Assembly: GCA_949752735.1 (NCBI GenBank)
Contig: OX457039.1
Coordinates: forward strand, 71,761,001 to 71,825,000
Direction: 5' to 3'
From: Lumbricus terrestris
Lineage: Eukaryota; Annelida; Clitellata; Crassiclitellata; Lumbricidae
Length of the DNA: 64,000 nt
In this document: positions 45,000-56,726 of the stretch, piece by piece
Layout: every line of letters begins with the position of its first letter
How positions within the stretch are numbered: position 1 is the first letter of the stretch
Made by a program: the position numbers and the translations under genes
The notes under the pieces: generated by a model
Seen by the model: only the letters and a program-made list of their open reading frames with translations
Database searches by the model: none
Told to the model about the DNA's origin: nothing

Positions 45000-46579
45000 C
45001 TAATCCCTATAGGCTAGCTAGTCTTGAGGCAATCGGATTGGCTATCGTCCGTATACTTGCTATCTCGGGACATTGCCCACTCCATAAAATCCGATATTCT
45101 GCGCCTATAGCTTTTGAGTAGCCCCGTGAAGATTATAGGATAATGAAGCGAGATGCGCATCTCCGTCTATCAGTGAATTCATCCCGATGTCATGTTGACA
45201 AATTGTGGACTGTATATCTATAATTGAACGACTCATCATTCATAATATTATGTGCGTATACCGTGCAGCAACATTTATGCTTTCTGATTTTTCTACGTTT
45301 TCTTTGTTGATGTGAACTTAAGAGACGCTCTTTCTGTGCCATCCAACGAGTGTTTAGCGATGTCCTATGGATGTCAATTTTTGCCAATTTTTATCGCTGT
45401 TCTTACTCTATCATCACCGGTATGTAGAAAGTTTCATTGGTGGAAATACTTGATTATCCAGCGCATCACAGGAATGTTTTGCATTCGAGGAGTGCCAGTC
45501 CAAGGCTTAGGATAAGGAGGAGGGCAACCATTAGTCATCTTTCGCTACGCCACACTACAGGTCGTTATATAGAAACGTTTCGAAATAGGATTAGCTGACA
45601 TTGTTTTTTGATGAGACAATTGCGTTGCATTGGAAACTGTGAGATTGAATGGAATGGGATGGTGTGGGGCGGATGGGGTGGATGAGGTGGAGAGGTGCGT
45701 GGATGCCAAGTGGACCCGTGGGTTGTGGGTCAAAGGAGTTTATCCTGACCATCGTGTGGCATGACCATCGTGTGGCAAGCACCGTCGTTTTTCCTTCCTC
45801 TGCTCACTCATCTTCTTCTTCTTCTTCTTCTTCTTCTTCTTTGAGGATCCGTCGCAAATCGTAATCGATTGATCGGAAAATAATTACGACAGACCATCAG
45901 ATTAAGTTGAATCGATGGCCAGACACACACAGACAAACAGACAGACAGACACACACAGACAGACAAAGAGACAGATCCATCTGTCAATTGTCTGCAGATG
46001 CAGCAATCAATACGTCGCTCAAACATGCAATACGTCACGAGTATCGTCTCCGCTTACGACAGCAGCAGACTACAGTCGCAGCTTTAGACACGGAGATAGA
46101 GGGACATCAAGAGAGACAGTGGCGCAGATAGAGAGGGAGAGGGAGACAGAGAGATGGGGGACCAGCGAGACAGGAAGACATGCAGATAGAGGAACGGTCA
46201 GATACAGGTACAGCGACATGCATATTGAGACAGCCTCATCAAACTGACAAACACGGGCAGCGAGAACCAGACTGAGGAACCAGGCATACAATGGGACGTG
46301 CAGAGAGACAGACAGACAGACAGAGAGTGAGAGAAAATGGTATGACTTGAGAGATAATCAGATGGATAGAGGCGCATAAAGAGAGAAACATTCGACCGAC
46401 ATAAAGACAAATTAGATGGAGTGAAACAAAAGACGACGTTTGACGAACAATGAGGCCGTCACTAGCGTCATTCGCGTCACTCGCGTCACTCGCGTCACTC
46501 GTCAGTGATTGACGCAACTCACGAGATTCGTCTTCTGCGTTGCTTTCCAGAATAATTATTCTAACCAGAAGTTTATCCA
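45000..46579. other. No gene; (TTC)n at 45809-45842 and GACA patches
   Basis: Mixed unique sequence and low-complexity patches (CACACAGACAGACA near 45923-45972; a CACTCGCGT short tandem near 46470-46500). GCCAGTCCAAGG...GGATAAGGAGGAGGGCAACC at 45493-45530 resembles GCAAGTCCAAAG...GGATAAATGAGGAGGGTCACC at 13850-13888, suggesting a shared unclassified repeat. Confidence 0.45.
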
Positions 46580-48440
46580 TGGCAGTGTATATATATATAT
46601 ATTTTTATATATATATATATATTTATATATATATGCCTAATTCCTTAATTCCTCTGGAAAGGCCTTTCCACGTCACTGCGGAGTGTGGACGAAGGGTGAG
46701 CGTTATTCCTTTATTCTCTGGTAAGGCTTTCCTTGGATTGCATCATGGGAAGACAGGTTCACAAGGTTAGGGTCTGCTTAATTGAGTCTGTCTTTGTTCT
46801 GATTGAAAGTCGGACTAGAAGAGATCTGCGGAAATTAGATTGTTTCAATCAATTCAATCAATCTGCTGATTGAATCTCCATTGATGTTTCTTTGCATGTT
46901 TAAAAGAGTTCATTGCATGATGTTTTTTGAAGACTGCAAGACTTAGGCGACCGCACATAGGAGGGGCAAGATGGGCACTTCTATTAACACCCCTCAAAAT
47001 TTGCACAAATTGAACCGTGTCCATTGTGACCTTTTTGACAATTTTGCCCCTCTTGCAAGCTAGCTGCCGGTACCCCAGGATATTCTATTCCCCCTTAAAG
47101 CTACCCGGGGAATGAATTGATCTATTTACCGGTATAGACTATCCGGGTGATTTACGCCTTTTAGCTTCTTCCTATTTAGTTCTGAATTGAATAAACCTTT
47201 TTCATGCAATGTAGAATGAATTGCCGATCGTCTTTACATCACTGAAAGACAGAGAATTCATTGCAATTGACTCTGGATGGATGGATCCGATTTGACCAGG
47301 GTCTATGACAACAGAGGCCGTTACCCTGGACAGAAATTTGCTCGGCGTATTACAGCACTTGAGAGCTAATTCTTGAAGATGGCGTTGGTATTTGAAGGGT
47401 TATGCTTGCAAGCGTTGCCCGACCATTGAAGATAGGCCTACGTCTAGCAACTTCGACTACCTTCAATAATAATATGTAACTGGGTCAATAAGTTCTAGGT
47501 CAGAGACACGGACCAAGGCAGACAGAGAAAGACGCAGACAGATACAAGGACTCAGTTAGAAATGTAGGGACGCAGACAGGGACAAACACATACGTCTAAT
47601 GAAACAGAGACATACGGAAACATAGATGCAGACATAGTGACAGAAATACACACACGGACATTAATTTTGTAGACACAGGGATATATAGCCTATGCAGACA
47701 CAGAAAACAGGATCATCGTAGAAGTTTTATAGCGCCACAATAATCGCGTTAGCGTTGAAACAAACCGACACACAGGTAGAGACACAATGAAAGGCAGAGG
47801 CAGACATACAGAGAGACAGACATACAGAGAGACATACATATGGAGAGACAGACATACAGAGAGACAGACATACAGAGAGACAGACAGCCGGTCTCTTTAT
47901 AGCCTAAGCTAGCCTACGTCTCGCATGTGCACATGTAAACATGTAAACGTTTATCCTTCACTTTTTTTAACCATGGTTTGTGCGTTCGATCGTAAGACAG
48001 GATGAGGTCGATATCTACTCGGGATGTGCACCGGGTATGGCTCAAGCATACTCGGAGCAGATTAAATGCACTCGGTCGATGTTCCTGGGTCGTTGTAATG
48101 GTACTCGATGTGTATTCGATAGCGGAGATGAACACACCCAAACCGACCCACGTGTGCTTCGAGGGCTGTAAGTCGGACACATTAATCACGAGCTTAGGGG
48201 TCATTCGGTGTTGAAGTTGGCGAGAAGAAGGAGAAGAAATGGATCGGGAGATTTATGAGATGACCGTGAGCCAGATCGACGTAGGAGGCTGAGGACGAGG
48301 AGGGGAGATGGAGGAGAAGAAGGGGAGAAGGAGGAGAAGGAGGAGAGCAGATGGAAAGATAAACATTTAAGTGTTCCTGGTCGATTCGATTGTAAAAGCC
48401 ACGGCCACGGCAGCCAACAGCAGTTGCAGCAGCAGCAGCA
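46580..48440. other. No gene recognised; (TA)n at 46587-46635, GACATACAGAGA at 47810-47885
   Basis: Largely unique. The frame MRSIVRQDEVDIYSGCAPGM (47980-48171, 63 codons) looks less repetitive than most but matches nothing I know. A degenerate GAGGGGCAA inverted pair near 46955/47045 may be an old MITE. Confidence 0.4.
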
Positions 48441-48454
48441 GTCATAAAGAGGTG

Positions 48455-48458
48455 TAAG

Positions 48459-48494
<36 letters not shown>

Positions 48495-48830
48495 GGCAGG
48501 CAGGCAGGCAGACAGACAGACACACACACAGACAGACAGACAGAGACTGACGTTGACACGAAGATGGATGGTTGCGTCAGAGATTGAGGCTGAGGAGGAG
48601 GAGGAGGAGGAGGAGGAGAGGAGGAGGAGGAGGAGGAGAGGAGGAGGAGGAGGAGGAGGAGGAGGAGGAGGAGAGGAGGAGGAGGAGGACGAGAGGAGGA
48701 GGAGGAGGAGGAGAGGAGGAGGAGGAGGAGGAGGAGGAGAGGAGGAGGAGGAGGAGGAGGAGGAGGAGGAGGAGGAGAGGAGGAGGAGGACGAGAGGAGG
48801 AGGAGGAGGAGAGGAGGAGGAGATGAGGCT
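48455..48830. repeat. (CAGA)n then (GGA)n polypurine tract
   Basis: CAGA/CAGG repeats to about 48545, then about 240 bases of GGA repeats in GAGAGGAGG blocks. Long two-strand open frames are artefacts. Confidence 0.95.
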
Positions 48831-48904
48831 GACATTATTCTTATGCATGACAGACTCAGTCATCGATTCGACTCAGAAAACAAATTTCACTTCGATCTAC
48901 AGCT

Positions 48905-49315
48905 GCGCGCGCGCACACACATACACAACACACACAACACACCCTCACACGCACAACGCACACACACACACACACACTCACTCACACACAACGCACAAAC
49001 ACACACACAAACTCACACACAACGCACACACACTCACACGCACGCACGCACACAAGCAAACGCACAATACCGATGCGTACACCATTTGTCGTGCGCTCGT
49101 GTGCGTGTGCCTTGTTCTTCACCTAACAACAGAGCTTTAAATTTTTTAGTTTTATGATGTATAAAATTGTATATAGATATTTAATGTATATATAATTTTA
49201 TATATTTATACCAACATAGATATATTTATTTATGTACGTGTGTGTGTGTGTGCGTGTGTGTGTGTGTGTGTGTATGAGTGTGTGTGTGTGTGCGTGAGTG
49301 CATGTGTGTGTGTAG
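48905..49315. repeat. (CA)n cluster and (GT)n cluster
   Basis: CA-rich at 48912-49055 and GT-rich at 49238-49313; the two are complementary and bracket ~180 bases of AT-rich unique sequence. Confidence 0.9.
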
Positions 49316-49319
49316 CATA

Positions 49320-50387
49320 AGGGACACGTGATGCTGCATACATGTATATTGCATACAAACAAATATAATAATAAATGTGAATATTTTATAATTATATAAT
49401 AATAGGTTTATTTATATAATTATTGTGTGTGCATTTCTTTGTAAACATTATACAGAATAATAATAACAATAGCGTATCTCTCCTGTGTCACGCGCCAGCA
49501 TTGTTTAATTGCTGCAGATGCGAATTGTTGTTTATGTTTTGTCTGCTGATGTTGGTGATGCTGGTTGTTGTCTTTACTGTTTTAGTTGCCATAGCGACCT
49601 CCTCCTCACTTCCCTCTTTTCTCTTCTCTGCATCTGCTGTCAGTCACTCGTCTGTCGTAACAAACAAATATTGCAATCGATAAATCAACACCTTTCTTGC
49701 AATTCTACTGCAGTGTCTCGTGTTTGAACAATGGACACGAATCGATAGAATAAAAATTATGCTAATCAACGAACCCCCCACACACACACACGCAGAAGCC
49801 ATCGCATTGCATGTGAGACCATCTTTTTAATCACCTGCGTTATATCAAATCAAGTGCACAATAGCATGCCATGCATGCAGGTTGTTTGGATAGAATAATC
49901 CGAAGAGGTCAAGCCGAGGAGAAAACGTCATGCAACGGTGTTATAAAATATTATTATATCGGTGTTGATGGTATGCGGACTATTGGTCATAGCATGGGTG
50001 GAGACTTAGGGGAACAGGGGGACGGACCCCTCAATGTTTGGGTTGGGGGACCGTCCATGCATTTGTCCCCCTACCCCCAAAGGTATTGTGTTAGGACATG
50101 CGTATTTGCTGAATACACTGGTGACGTTATAACGTTATACGAAGAGATTTAACAGCAAATGACGAAACGATTAAAAAAAGGTCATCAACTATTTTGGCAA
50201 TTGGCAGGGAAAATGGTATTTTTCTTAAATTTGTTTTGACCAGATGGCTAAAAAAGTCATCAGAAAATTTCGTCGATGAAAATGGAAAAAATCGTCGATC
50301 GTAATGTAGGGTAAAATGCGTAAAAATCTATTAAATGTCTTGCTATTATTTTATCCTAAACTACCATGTGAATATATCCAGGTACTT

Positions 50388-50421
<34 letters not shown>

Positions 50422-50593
50422 CCGCCTTTCATGGTCTGTGCCGTTGTCCAGGGTTCCCTCGTTACACGCACCGTGACAAGCGCTTGTGGCATGATGTCTG
50501 CACATGTGGTTGTGTGGACCATAGCTATACGTATACGTCGTGTACATCTATAATGCCTAACGCACCTGCAGAATGCAGTAGAGAATCGACGAG

Positions 50594-50627
<34 letters not shown>

Positions 50628-51180
50628 GTAATCGTAATCGTAATCGTAATCGTAATCGTAATATATATATATATACCGCCTTTATGATATTAAATATATA
50701 TATGTATATAATATATATATATATATATATGTATTTAATATATATTATATATGCTGTTGCATGGTCGGCTACGCTTGGTTCTTAATGATTCGTGCAACGC
50801 ATACACGAGATGATGATAATCAGCAGATGTATTATTGTCTTTGTCCAATTAGCTTTTCTCCTTTATTCGATGTTTATTCTTCTCACCAATCGTTGAGCAG
50901 ATGTTGGCTTTGTTGTGTTGACGATCAATTGTTGCCATGTCAACTTATTATTATTATTTTAGATGGCGCTATAGAAGTTGAGAAGAGCAAACAGCGATTG
51001 CGGATTTCACTGACGATAATTGTCATCGTCATGCATATGCATGACTGTATATGCATATGCATGACTGTATAATGCATATGCAGGACGCATAATAATGAGC
51101 ATTAATAACTTTTGTGTATACGAGTCATCGCTATAATTGAGATCGAAATGGCACACAAGTTAATGAGCATGCAGAACGAA
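49320..51180. other. No gene recognised; several AT microsatellites
   Basis: (TA)n at ~50396-50420 and ~50595-50619, (CGTAAT)n at 50627-50661, and TA-rich sequence to 50750. CATGCATATGCATGACTGTATA is repeated near 51035-51075. No coding motif is evident. Confidence 0.45.
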
Positions 51181-51184
51181 CAGA

Positions 51185-51330
51185 CATATTTGGATGGATG
51201 GACGGACGGATAGATGGATAGATGGATGGATGAATAGATGGATAGATGGATGGATTGAGAGATGGATGGATGGATAGATGGATGGATGGATGGATGTATT
51301 GAGATATGGATGGATAGATGGATGGACAGA
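51185..51330. repeat. (GGAT)n / (GATA) array
   Basis: GGATGGATAGATGGAT units with substitutions. Confidence 0.92.
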
Positions 51331-51866
51331 GAGAGGAGAAAAACAAACACAACGAGAATATAATAGGCTTATAAATTATGGTATGTCAAGCAGGTGGAAA
51401 ACCTTGTTCACAAAGTCACTAATAACTGAATTAATGGCGTTGAGAGCTAAACGTGAGAAGGAGGTTTGTCAGGTATAATTATAGTTACAGTTAATTTGCT
51501 TGTCCTTCAATGGAACGCATTCTGACTTCTCATCTTCTCATCTACTCATCTCAACACGAAACAAGTCTCTATAATATAAATATGTATAATACCTGTCGCT
51601 TTTTATGTGATTAAAAATGATTAGATCAACGGTTGGATCAGTAACACAATGTGCATGTCTTACTGTCCCTTCTGTCTGTCTGTCTATTTGTCTGTCTGTC
51701 TGTCTGTGTGTCTGTGTGTCTGTCTGTCTCTCTCAGTTCTTGTGGACTTCTAGAGTTTCCATGGATACCTGTTGCATTTGATGTGATAATGGCGCCATAA
51801 AAATGATCAGATCAGTAGACTAGCGGTTGATTAGTTCCTCTCAATGACCCTATTAGAATCACATGT

Positions 51867-51955
51867 GTATGATTATCACATGTGTATGATTATCACATGT
51901 GTATGATTATCACATGTGTATGATTATCACATGTGTATAATTATCGCATGTGTAT
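51867..51955. repeat. 17-bp minisatellite, ~5 copies
   Basis: CACATGTGTATGATTAT in tandem. Confidence 0.93.
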
Positions 51956-52189
51956 GATGGTCTTCATCTCTTCCTCCCTCTCAATTTCTTTGAACTTCTA
52001 AAAATCTTGACATCGGAATAAAATCCATGACATTGCGTTGACGATTTATTTGCAAAAGAATTCGTCAACTTCATTTCCAGATGAATAATTGTTATAAGGC
52101 TTACAACGACAGCTAACAACACGCCCGACATATGCACCACCGCCACCACAACCACCACAACCACCACCACCAGTAGGCCTACCACCGAG

Positions 52190-52310
52190 GAGGTGGAGGA
52201 GAAGGAGGAGGAGGAAGAAGAGGAGGAAGAGGAGGAGGAAGAAGAAGAGGAGGAGGATGACGACGAGGAAAAGAAAGAGGAGGAAGAGGAGGAGGAGGAG
52301 GGGAGAAGTA
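52190..52310. repeat. (GGA)/(GAA) polypurine tract
   Basis: Purine-only stretch about 190 bases upstream of the PDE4 UCR1 exon, preceded by CCACCACAACC repeats. Confidence 0.9.
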
Positions 52311-52500
52311 GGTGAGAAGCGAGAGAATAAGAAGGATCGAACGAGTGCATCTCTCAGATTCAACCAATCTTGTCCTTCTTTGTTCCAAATGAGCGTCAGT
52401 GCATTGTTTAATGTTATAGTAATTAATTAATTAATGATTGATTTGATTGATTTGATTATTGATTTGATTCGTCATGTTTCTTTGTTCTGTTTAATTGTAG

Positions 52501-52698
52501 CTTTGACGTAGAGAATTCGGTCGCAGGTGGATCTCTGGCTTCAGAGGATGACGACGATACCTCATCTCCGACGGGTCTCACAATCCATTCGATGCCGCAT
52601 CGAAGAGAATCGTTCCTCTACAGATCCGACAGCAACTTCAGTCTTCTCGCGAACAAATCATTCAACCGATTCGGATCGAGCGCCTCATCAAACGAACA
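52501..52698 (+). CDS. PDE4: PDE4 (cAMP phosphodiesterase) UCR1 exon common to long isoforms
   Basis: A textbook acceptor (TTTCTTTGTTCTGTTTAATTGTAG) precedes C-TTT-GAC-GTA-GAG, that is one base completing a Cys codon and then FDVEN. The exon continues with an acidic stretch (SEDDDDTSSPTGL) and the UCR1 signature HRRESFLYRSDSNFSL, and ends ...ASSNE plus CA before the donor GTCAGT. PDE4 proteins hydrolyse cAMP; UCR1, with UCR2, controls the catalytic domain, and the serine of RRES is the PKA site that activates long isoforms. Vertebrate and fly PDE4 have CFDV(D/E)N at the same exon start. The middle and the segment after SDS differ from the usual text (a SPKSMSRN-like phrase is replaced by LLANKSFNRF). 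Entry and exit phases match the vertebrate exon as far as I recall it. The next UCR1 exon is not in the window. Confidence 0.9.
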
Positions 52699-52997
52699 GT
52701 CAGTTTGCAATCTGTCTCTCTCTTTTTGTCTGTCTCTCTTTGTGTCTGTGTGTTTCTCTCTGTCTCTGTCTCTGTCCTTGTCTCTCTGCGTCTATGTCTC
52801 TATCTCTGTGTCTGTCCCATCCTTCCCTCCATCCTTCCCTCTCTCTCTATCTCTATTCAGTGTTCCCTATCTTTCTCCATTCCTCTCTCTCTATTTCTGC
52901 CTTCTATCTAAGAGCTCTTCATTCTCTCTTGTTTTTTTCGCTGCTTGAGGGAGAATCCAGTGCAGAGCATTACCATCTGAGGTGGTTTGTGTTCAAC

Positions 52998-53187
52998 TTG
53001 ACCTTATTCCATTCACTTGACCTCATTCCATTCACCTGACCTCATTCCATTCACCTGACCTCATTCCATTCACCTGACCTCATTCCATTCACCTGACCTC
53101 ATTCCATTCACCTGACCTCATTCCATTCACCTGACCTCATTCCATTCACCTGACCTCATTCCATTCACCTGACCTCATTCCATTCAC
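52998..53187. repeat. 19-bp minisatellite, ~10 copies
   Basis: CCTGACCTCATTCCATTCA repeated almost without change, about 300 bases downstream of the PDE4 exon. Confidence 0.95.
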
Positions 53188-53369
53188 ATGAATGATGAGT
53201 GATCAATGTCCGTCGTTATCAATCATTGTCAATCATTATTCTGATCGATCATCTTCTTCGTTACTAATATCGATCTATGGAGTGCATATGTGCACTCCTT
53301 CCTTCCTTCTCTCACACTCGTCGTCGTGTGTCTCGTTGATTAGCAATGCTCTAACTTCAAACACAATAT

Positions 53370-53413
53370 GTCGTCGTCATCGTCATCGTTATCATCATCA
53401 TCATCGTCATCAT

Positions 53414-53446
<33 letters not shown>

Positions 53447-53448
53447 TA

Positions 53449-53490
<42 letters not shown>
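53370..53490. repeat. (ATC)n and (GTC)n trinucleotide repeats
   Basis: ATC units turn into pure GTC units at about 53450-53488. Confidence 0.95.
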
Positions 53491-53764
53491 TCCTTTGGTG
53501 CAGTCGATGATAATAAAGATTCTTCTCGATTCTTTTGATGATCTCTGATCAACTGAATCAGAAGAGAGATCTACATGTATAGATGTAGATCGGCGGTGGA
53601 TGATGAGGTGGAACTCGGTGAAGTAGGTTTATACAGGCAAGGAGGAATGATGTGTTGCCACCAATCGGTAATCAACTCCACTCAAGGTTGTTGTCAATGG
53701 AATCATGTTTTCCACTTGATCGGATCCCTTCCTCCGTTCCTCCATCCCCTCCCTCTCCCATATC

Positions 53765-53766
<2 letters not shown>

Positions 53767-53817
<51 letters not shown>

Positions 53818-54262
53818 GTATCTGCAAAGGCATCAATGTAGACGAATAGAATTATAAACAGGGACAGAGACAGGGGCAGAGACAGAGACAGGGACAGAGA
53901 CAGAGGCAGAGACAGAGACAAGGGCAGGGACAGGGACAGAGACAGAGACAGGGACAGAGACAGGGGCAGAGACAGAGACAAGGACAGGGACAGGGACAGA
54001 GACAGAGACAGGGACAGGGACAGAGACAGGGGCAGAGACAGAGACAAGGACAGGGACAGGGACAGAGACAGAGACAGGGACAGAGACAGAGACAGAGACA
54101 GAGACAGAGACAGGGACAGAGACAGAGACAGGGACAGAGACAGAGACAGGGACAGAGACAGGGACAGAGACAGAGACAGGGACAGAGACAGAGACAGGGA
54201 CAGAGACAGAGACAGGGACAGAGACAGAGACAGGGACAGAGACAGAGACAGGGACAGAGCAA
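53767..54262. repeat. (TGTC)n, (CT)n and a 6/18-bp GACAGAGACAGG minisatellite
   Basis: Short TGTC and CT runs are followed by about 400 bases of GACAGA and GACAGG hexamers in an ordered higher-order pattern. The 326-codon minus frame across it is a Ser-Leu repeat and not a gene. Confidence 0.95.
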
Positions 54263-54406
54263 GATGGACGAAGATAGAGACAGATATATTACACTGCATA
54301 ATGTATATAAAAGAATTTAAATCGCTTTCTCTTTTATTGTCTACGCGACTCATGCAGTCGTCTGTCCTCTCATTTGCATCTCTATATTTCCCTTCTGACC
54401 GTCTTT

Positions 54407-54495
54407 TGACGTCGCTTTGACGTCGCCTTGACGTCGTTTTGACGTCGTTTTGACGTTGCCTTGACTCTTCCTTGACACTTCCTTGATGTCGCCAT
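54407..54495. repeat. 11-bp TTGACGTCGTT minisatellite with CRE-like cores
   Basis: About seven degenerate units. Four to five keep TGACGTCG, seven of eight bases of a cAMP-response element. Confidence 0.85.
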
Positions 54496-54667
54496 GTTTT
54501 CATCATTGTATTTGGCCTCAACTGGACATGCTTGAAATAATTGATGACCATGCAATTCTTCTTTCTTTGTGCGTTCGCTCGAATGCAGTATGCATATATA
54601 CATGTAATTATATGCATAATGTAATGTGCTATATATATATATATGCATGCATATAGATTATGTGCTA

Positions 54668-54724
54668 TATATTTGCTATACATGTGCTATATGCAATGCA
54701 TATAGCACATGTATAGCAAATATA
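54668..54724. repeat. 57-bp palindrome (28-bp arms, 1-base centre)
   Basis: 54668-54695 is the exact reverse complement of 54697-54724 (arms contain TTGCTATACATGTGCTATAT). It is flanked by partial direct copies of CTATATATTTGC/TGTGCTATAT. It can form a hairpin or cruciform. Confidence 0.95.
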
Positions 54725-55470
54725 CATATATATAATACATATGTTATGTACGTATATATACTTAGGGTCGAGTGTTGATTGCGTCTATTTGTAATTCATC
54801 TGACGATTTCACTGAATTCATCTTTCGTCGTCGTCGTTGCTTCTATAATAAGAACTGCAGACACGTGACATTCAACTGATATTATGACCTTCTCCCTTTC
54901 CAACATCTCTTCCTCCACTCTTCCTTCTGCCATCATCCATCTGCCCCCTCCATTTCATCCCTCCCTGCCTCCGATCAGTTCTGGACTCTCGATTCCTTCT
55001 AACGTCCAACCTTTACTCTTTCCAGCTATTCCACCATTCCCATTCATTCCATTCACGCTGTCTTCGTTCCTCTCTTCCTTTCCATCCAATGCATCCACTT
55101 CCCTTCTTTCCCTTTCCTCTCATGGTTCTTCCATGCCACATGCACCTCTCTTCCTTTCTTCCGTTCCCATTTTCCATATCCTTTTCTTCTCTCACACCTT
55201 CTTTCTGTCCTTCCTTAACCCCTTGCTGACCTTCTTCCACACGTTTCTCCAGTTCTGCGTCATCCATTGCTGGACGTTAGCCCGGATTCTTCTGCCATTG
55301 GGAAAAGGGATTTCATTGGAATGGTGTGTTGGTCGGTTGGTCGGTCGGTTGGTGAGAGAGTGTGTGTGTGTGGATGGGCAACGTTGTTCCATGTCCAGCG
55401 TCGATCCATTTGTATGGATTAGGTGCATGGCGAGGATGCTTCGGCTGCTGACAAATGCTGGAATAAGGAG
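54725..55470. other. Pyrimidine-biased unique sequence, no gene recognised
   Basis: Open frames on both strands (54884-55558 plus, 55192-55668 minus) owe their length to low TA content and end in GGA repeats. No domain is recognisable. Confidence 0.4.
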
Positions 55471-55806
55471 GAGGAGGAGGAGGAGGAGGAGGAGGAGGAG
55501 GAGAGGGGAGGGCGAGAGGATAGGGGAGGGAGAGGAGAAGGGAGGCTGTCTCGACTGAATAGCAGGGGATGCCAGACTCATCATCATCACCAGCAGCATC
55601 ACTATCAGCATCAGTACCAGCAGCAGCATCAGCAGCATCAGCAGCCGGAGCATCATCAACGATGCCAAAGAGCGAGTTGTCTTTGAGAGCGGATGAGCGT
55701 TAGATGGAGAGACAGAGAGACAGATAGACAGATGGATTTAAGGGCAGAGTGGCAAAGAAGCACAGAGAGTGTGTGTGTGTGTGTGTGCGTGCGTGTGTGT
55801 GTGGAG
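55471..55806. repeat. (GAG)n, CAGCATCAG repeats and (GT)n
   Basis: GAG run at 55469-55505, CAGCAGCATCAG repeats near 55580-55660, GTGTGTGCG run at 55768-55802. Confidence 0.9.
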
Positions 55807-56440
55807 GATGTGTGTGGGGTGTGCAATGACGGTCGCACTCGTGGATCAGTTGTCGATGCATGAACTTCACGTATTGTGTCACTCTCGATGTTTGCTTTCG
55901 ATATCGCTTTCAAATATTATTATTATGCACTCGTATCCACACATACATATTATCTAAAACTATAAAACACAAGTTGCAACGGGTGCGTAATAAAAAATCT
56001 ACTCATCCGCGCTACCGATTTTTTCAAATAATTTACAAAACAACTTCTTAGCACCTGCGGAAAACACTATCGGAATTCGCGATCCAAAAATCTTACCCTT
56101 TCTCGAGCTTGAAATTTTTTTTTTTCTATCGCAATGCTAACGCATGTGTTTAATATAAGACGCCATTTGCATAGGCTACAACCATCATTATCAACAGACA
56201 TTAAAACCATCGATGATAAATTATATTGATGATTGAAACCAATACATTAATGACGTCATGGCCGGTTTTAAAATTGACGTTAATTAATATCTATTACCGT
56301 AGTGTATGTATCAGAAGCCTATTTAAGACGCAATAATTTTGGCCGATCGGTTTTCAATGAACCAATAGATTTTTAACCTCATTTTCGCCGAGGGCAGATC
56401 TTTTGGCATGCGGTTTCGCAAAAATGCTGACTATAGCGTA
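55807..56440. other. No recognisable gene
   Basis: Unique AT-rich sequence; the right part may belong to the repeat element described next. Confidence 0.4.
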
Positions 56441-56700
56441 AACATTGGCGGGTGGCAGCTGCGGGTTGGACCGAAAACATAAATTTCACGGGCAACGCCG
56501 GGCACTCAAAGTGCTTGGACCGGGTTGGGCCCGATGGAAGAAGGGGAGGTGACAAGGGCGGCGTAGGAGCGGAGTCAGGCGTGGCGGGGGACGAAAATCG
56601 AAATTTCCCGGGCGTGTGAGCGTGGTCAGACGTGACTGAACAAAATCCGAAATGTCCCGGGCAACGCCGGGTAATTCAGCTAGTATATATATATAATACG
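56441..56700 (-). repeat. CCCGGCGTTGCCCGGG-headed repeat element (second copy of the family)
   Basis: Read on the minus strand it begins ACTAGCTGAATTACCCGGCG-TTGCCCGGG after a (TA)n tract. It contains at least three internal copies of a phrase like CGAAATTTCCCGGG or AAATTTCACGGGCAACGCCG. The layout parallels the element at 26763. Confidence 0.65.
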
Positions 56701-56726
56701 CACTGGCCTTCTCTGCTGCAGATGTA

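Noticed and set aside
46640..46720. Alternative PDE4 first exon ending TG|GTAAGG
   Set aside because: The compatible frame has no start codon and no RRHSW or AHTC-like end.
46945..47060. Possible degenerate hAT MITE (GAGGGGCAA inverted pair)
   Set aside because: Termini do not align beyond about 9 bases and no target duplication is found.
48201..48863. Long opposing frames of ~220 codons
   Set aside because: They result from GGA and CAGA repeats, which lack stop codons.
49985..50260. Possible MITE starting CATGGGTGGAGACTTAGGGG
   Set aside because: G-rich start and C-rich middle resemble MITE text, but no inverted partner terminus was found.
50760..51072. 103-codon plus frame MVGYAWFLMIRATHTRDD
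   Set aside because: No recognisable motif; AT-rich intronic sequence can give this length by chance.
53703..54683. 326-codon minus frame (Ser-Leu repeats)
   Set aside because: Translation of a GACAGA hexamer array.
55192..55668. Basic peptide NGRRIRANVQQWMTQNWRNV as a conserved domain
   Set aside because: No family match that I recognise; the frame is extended by low-complexity sequence on both sides.
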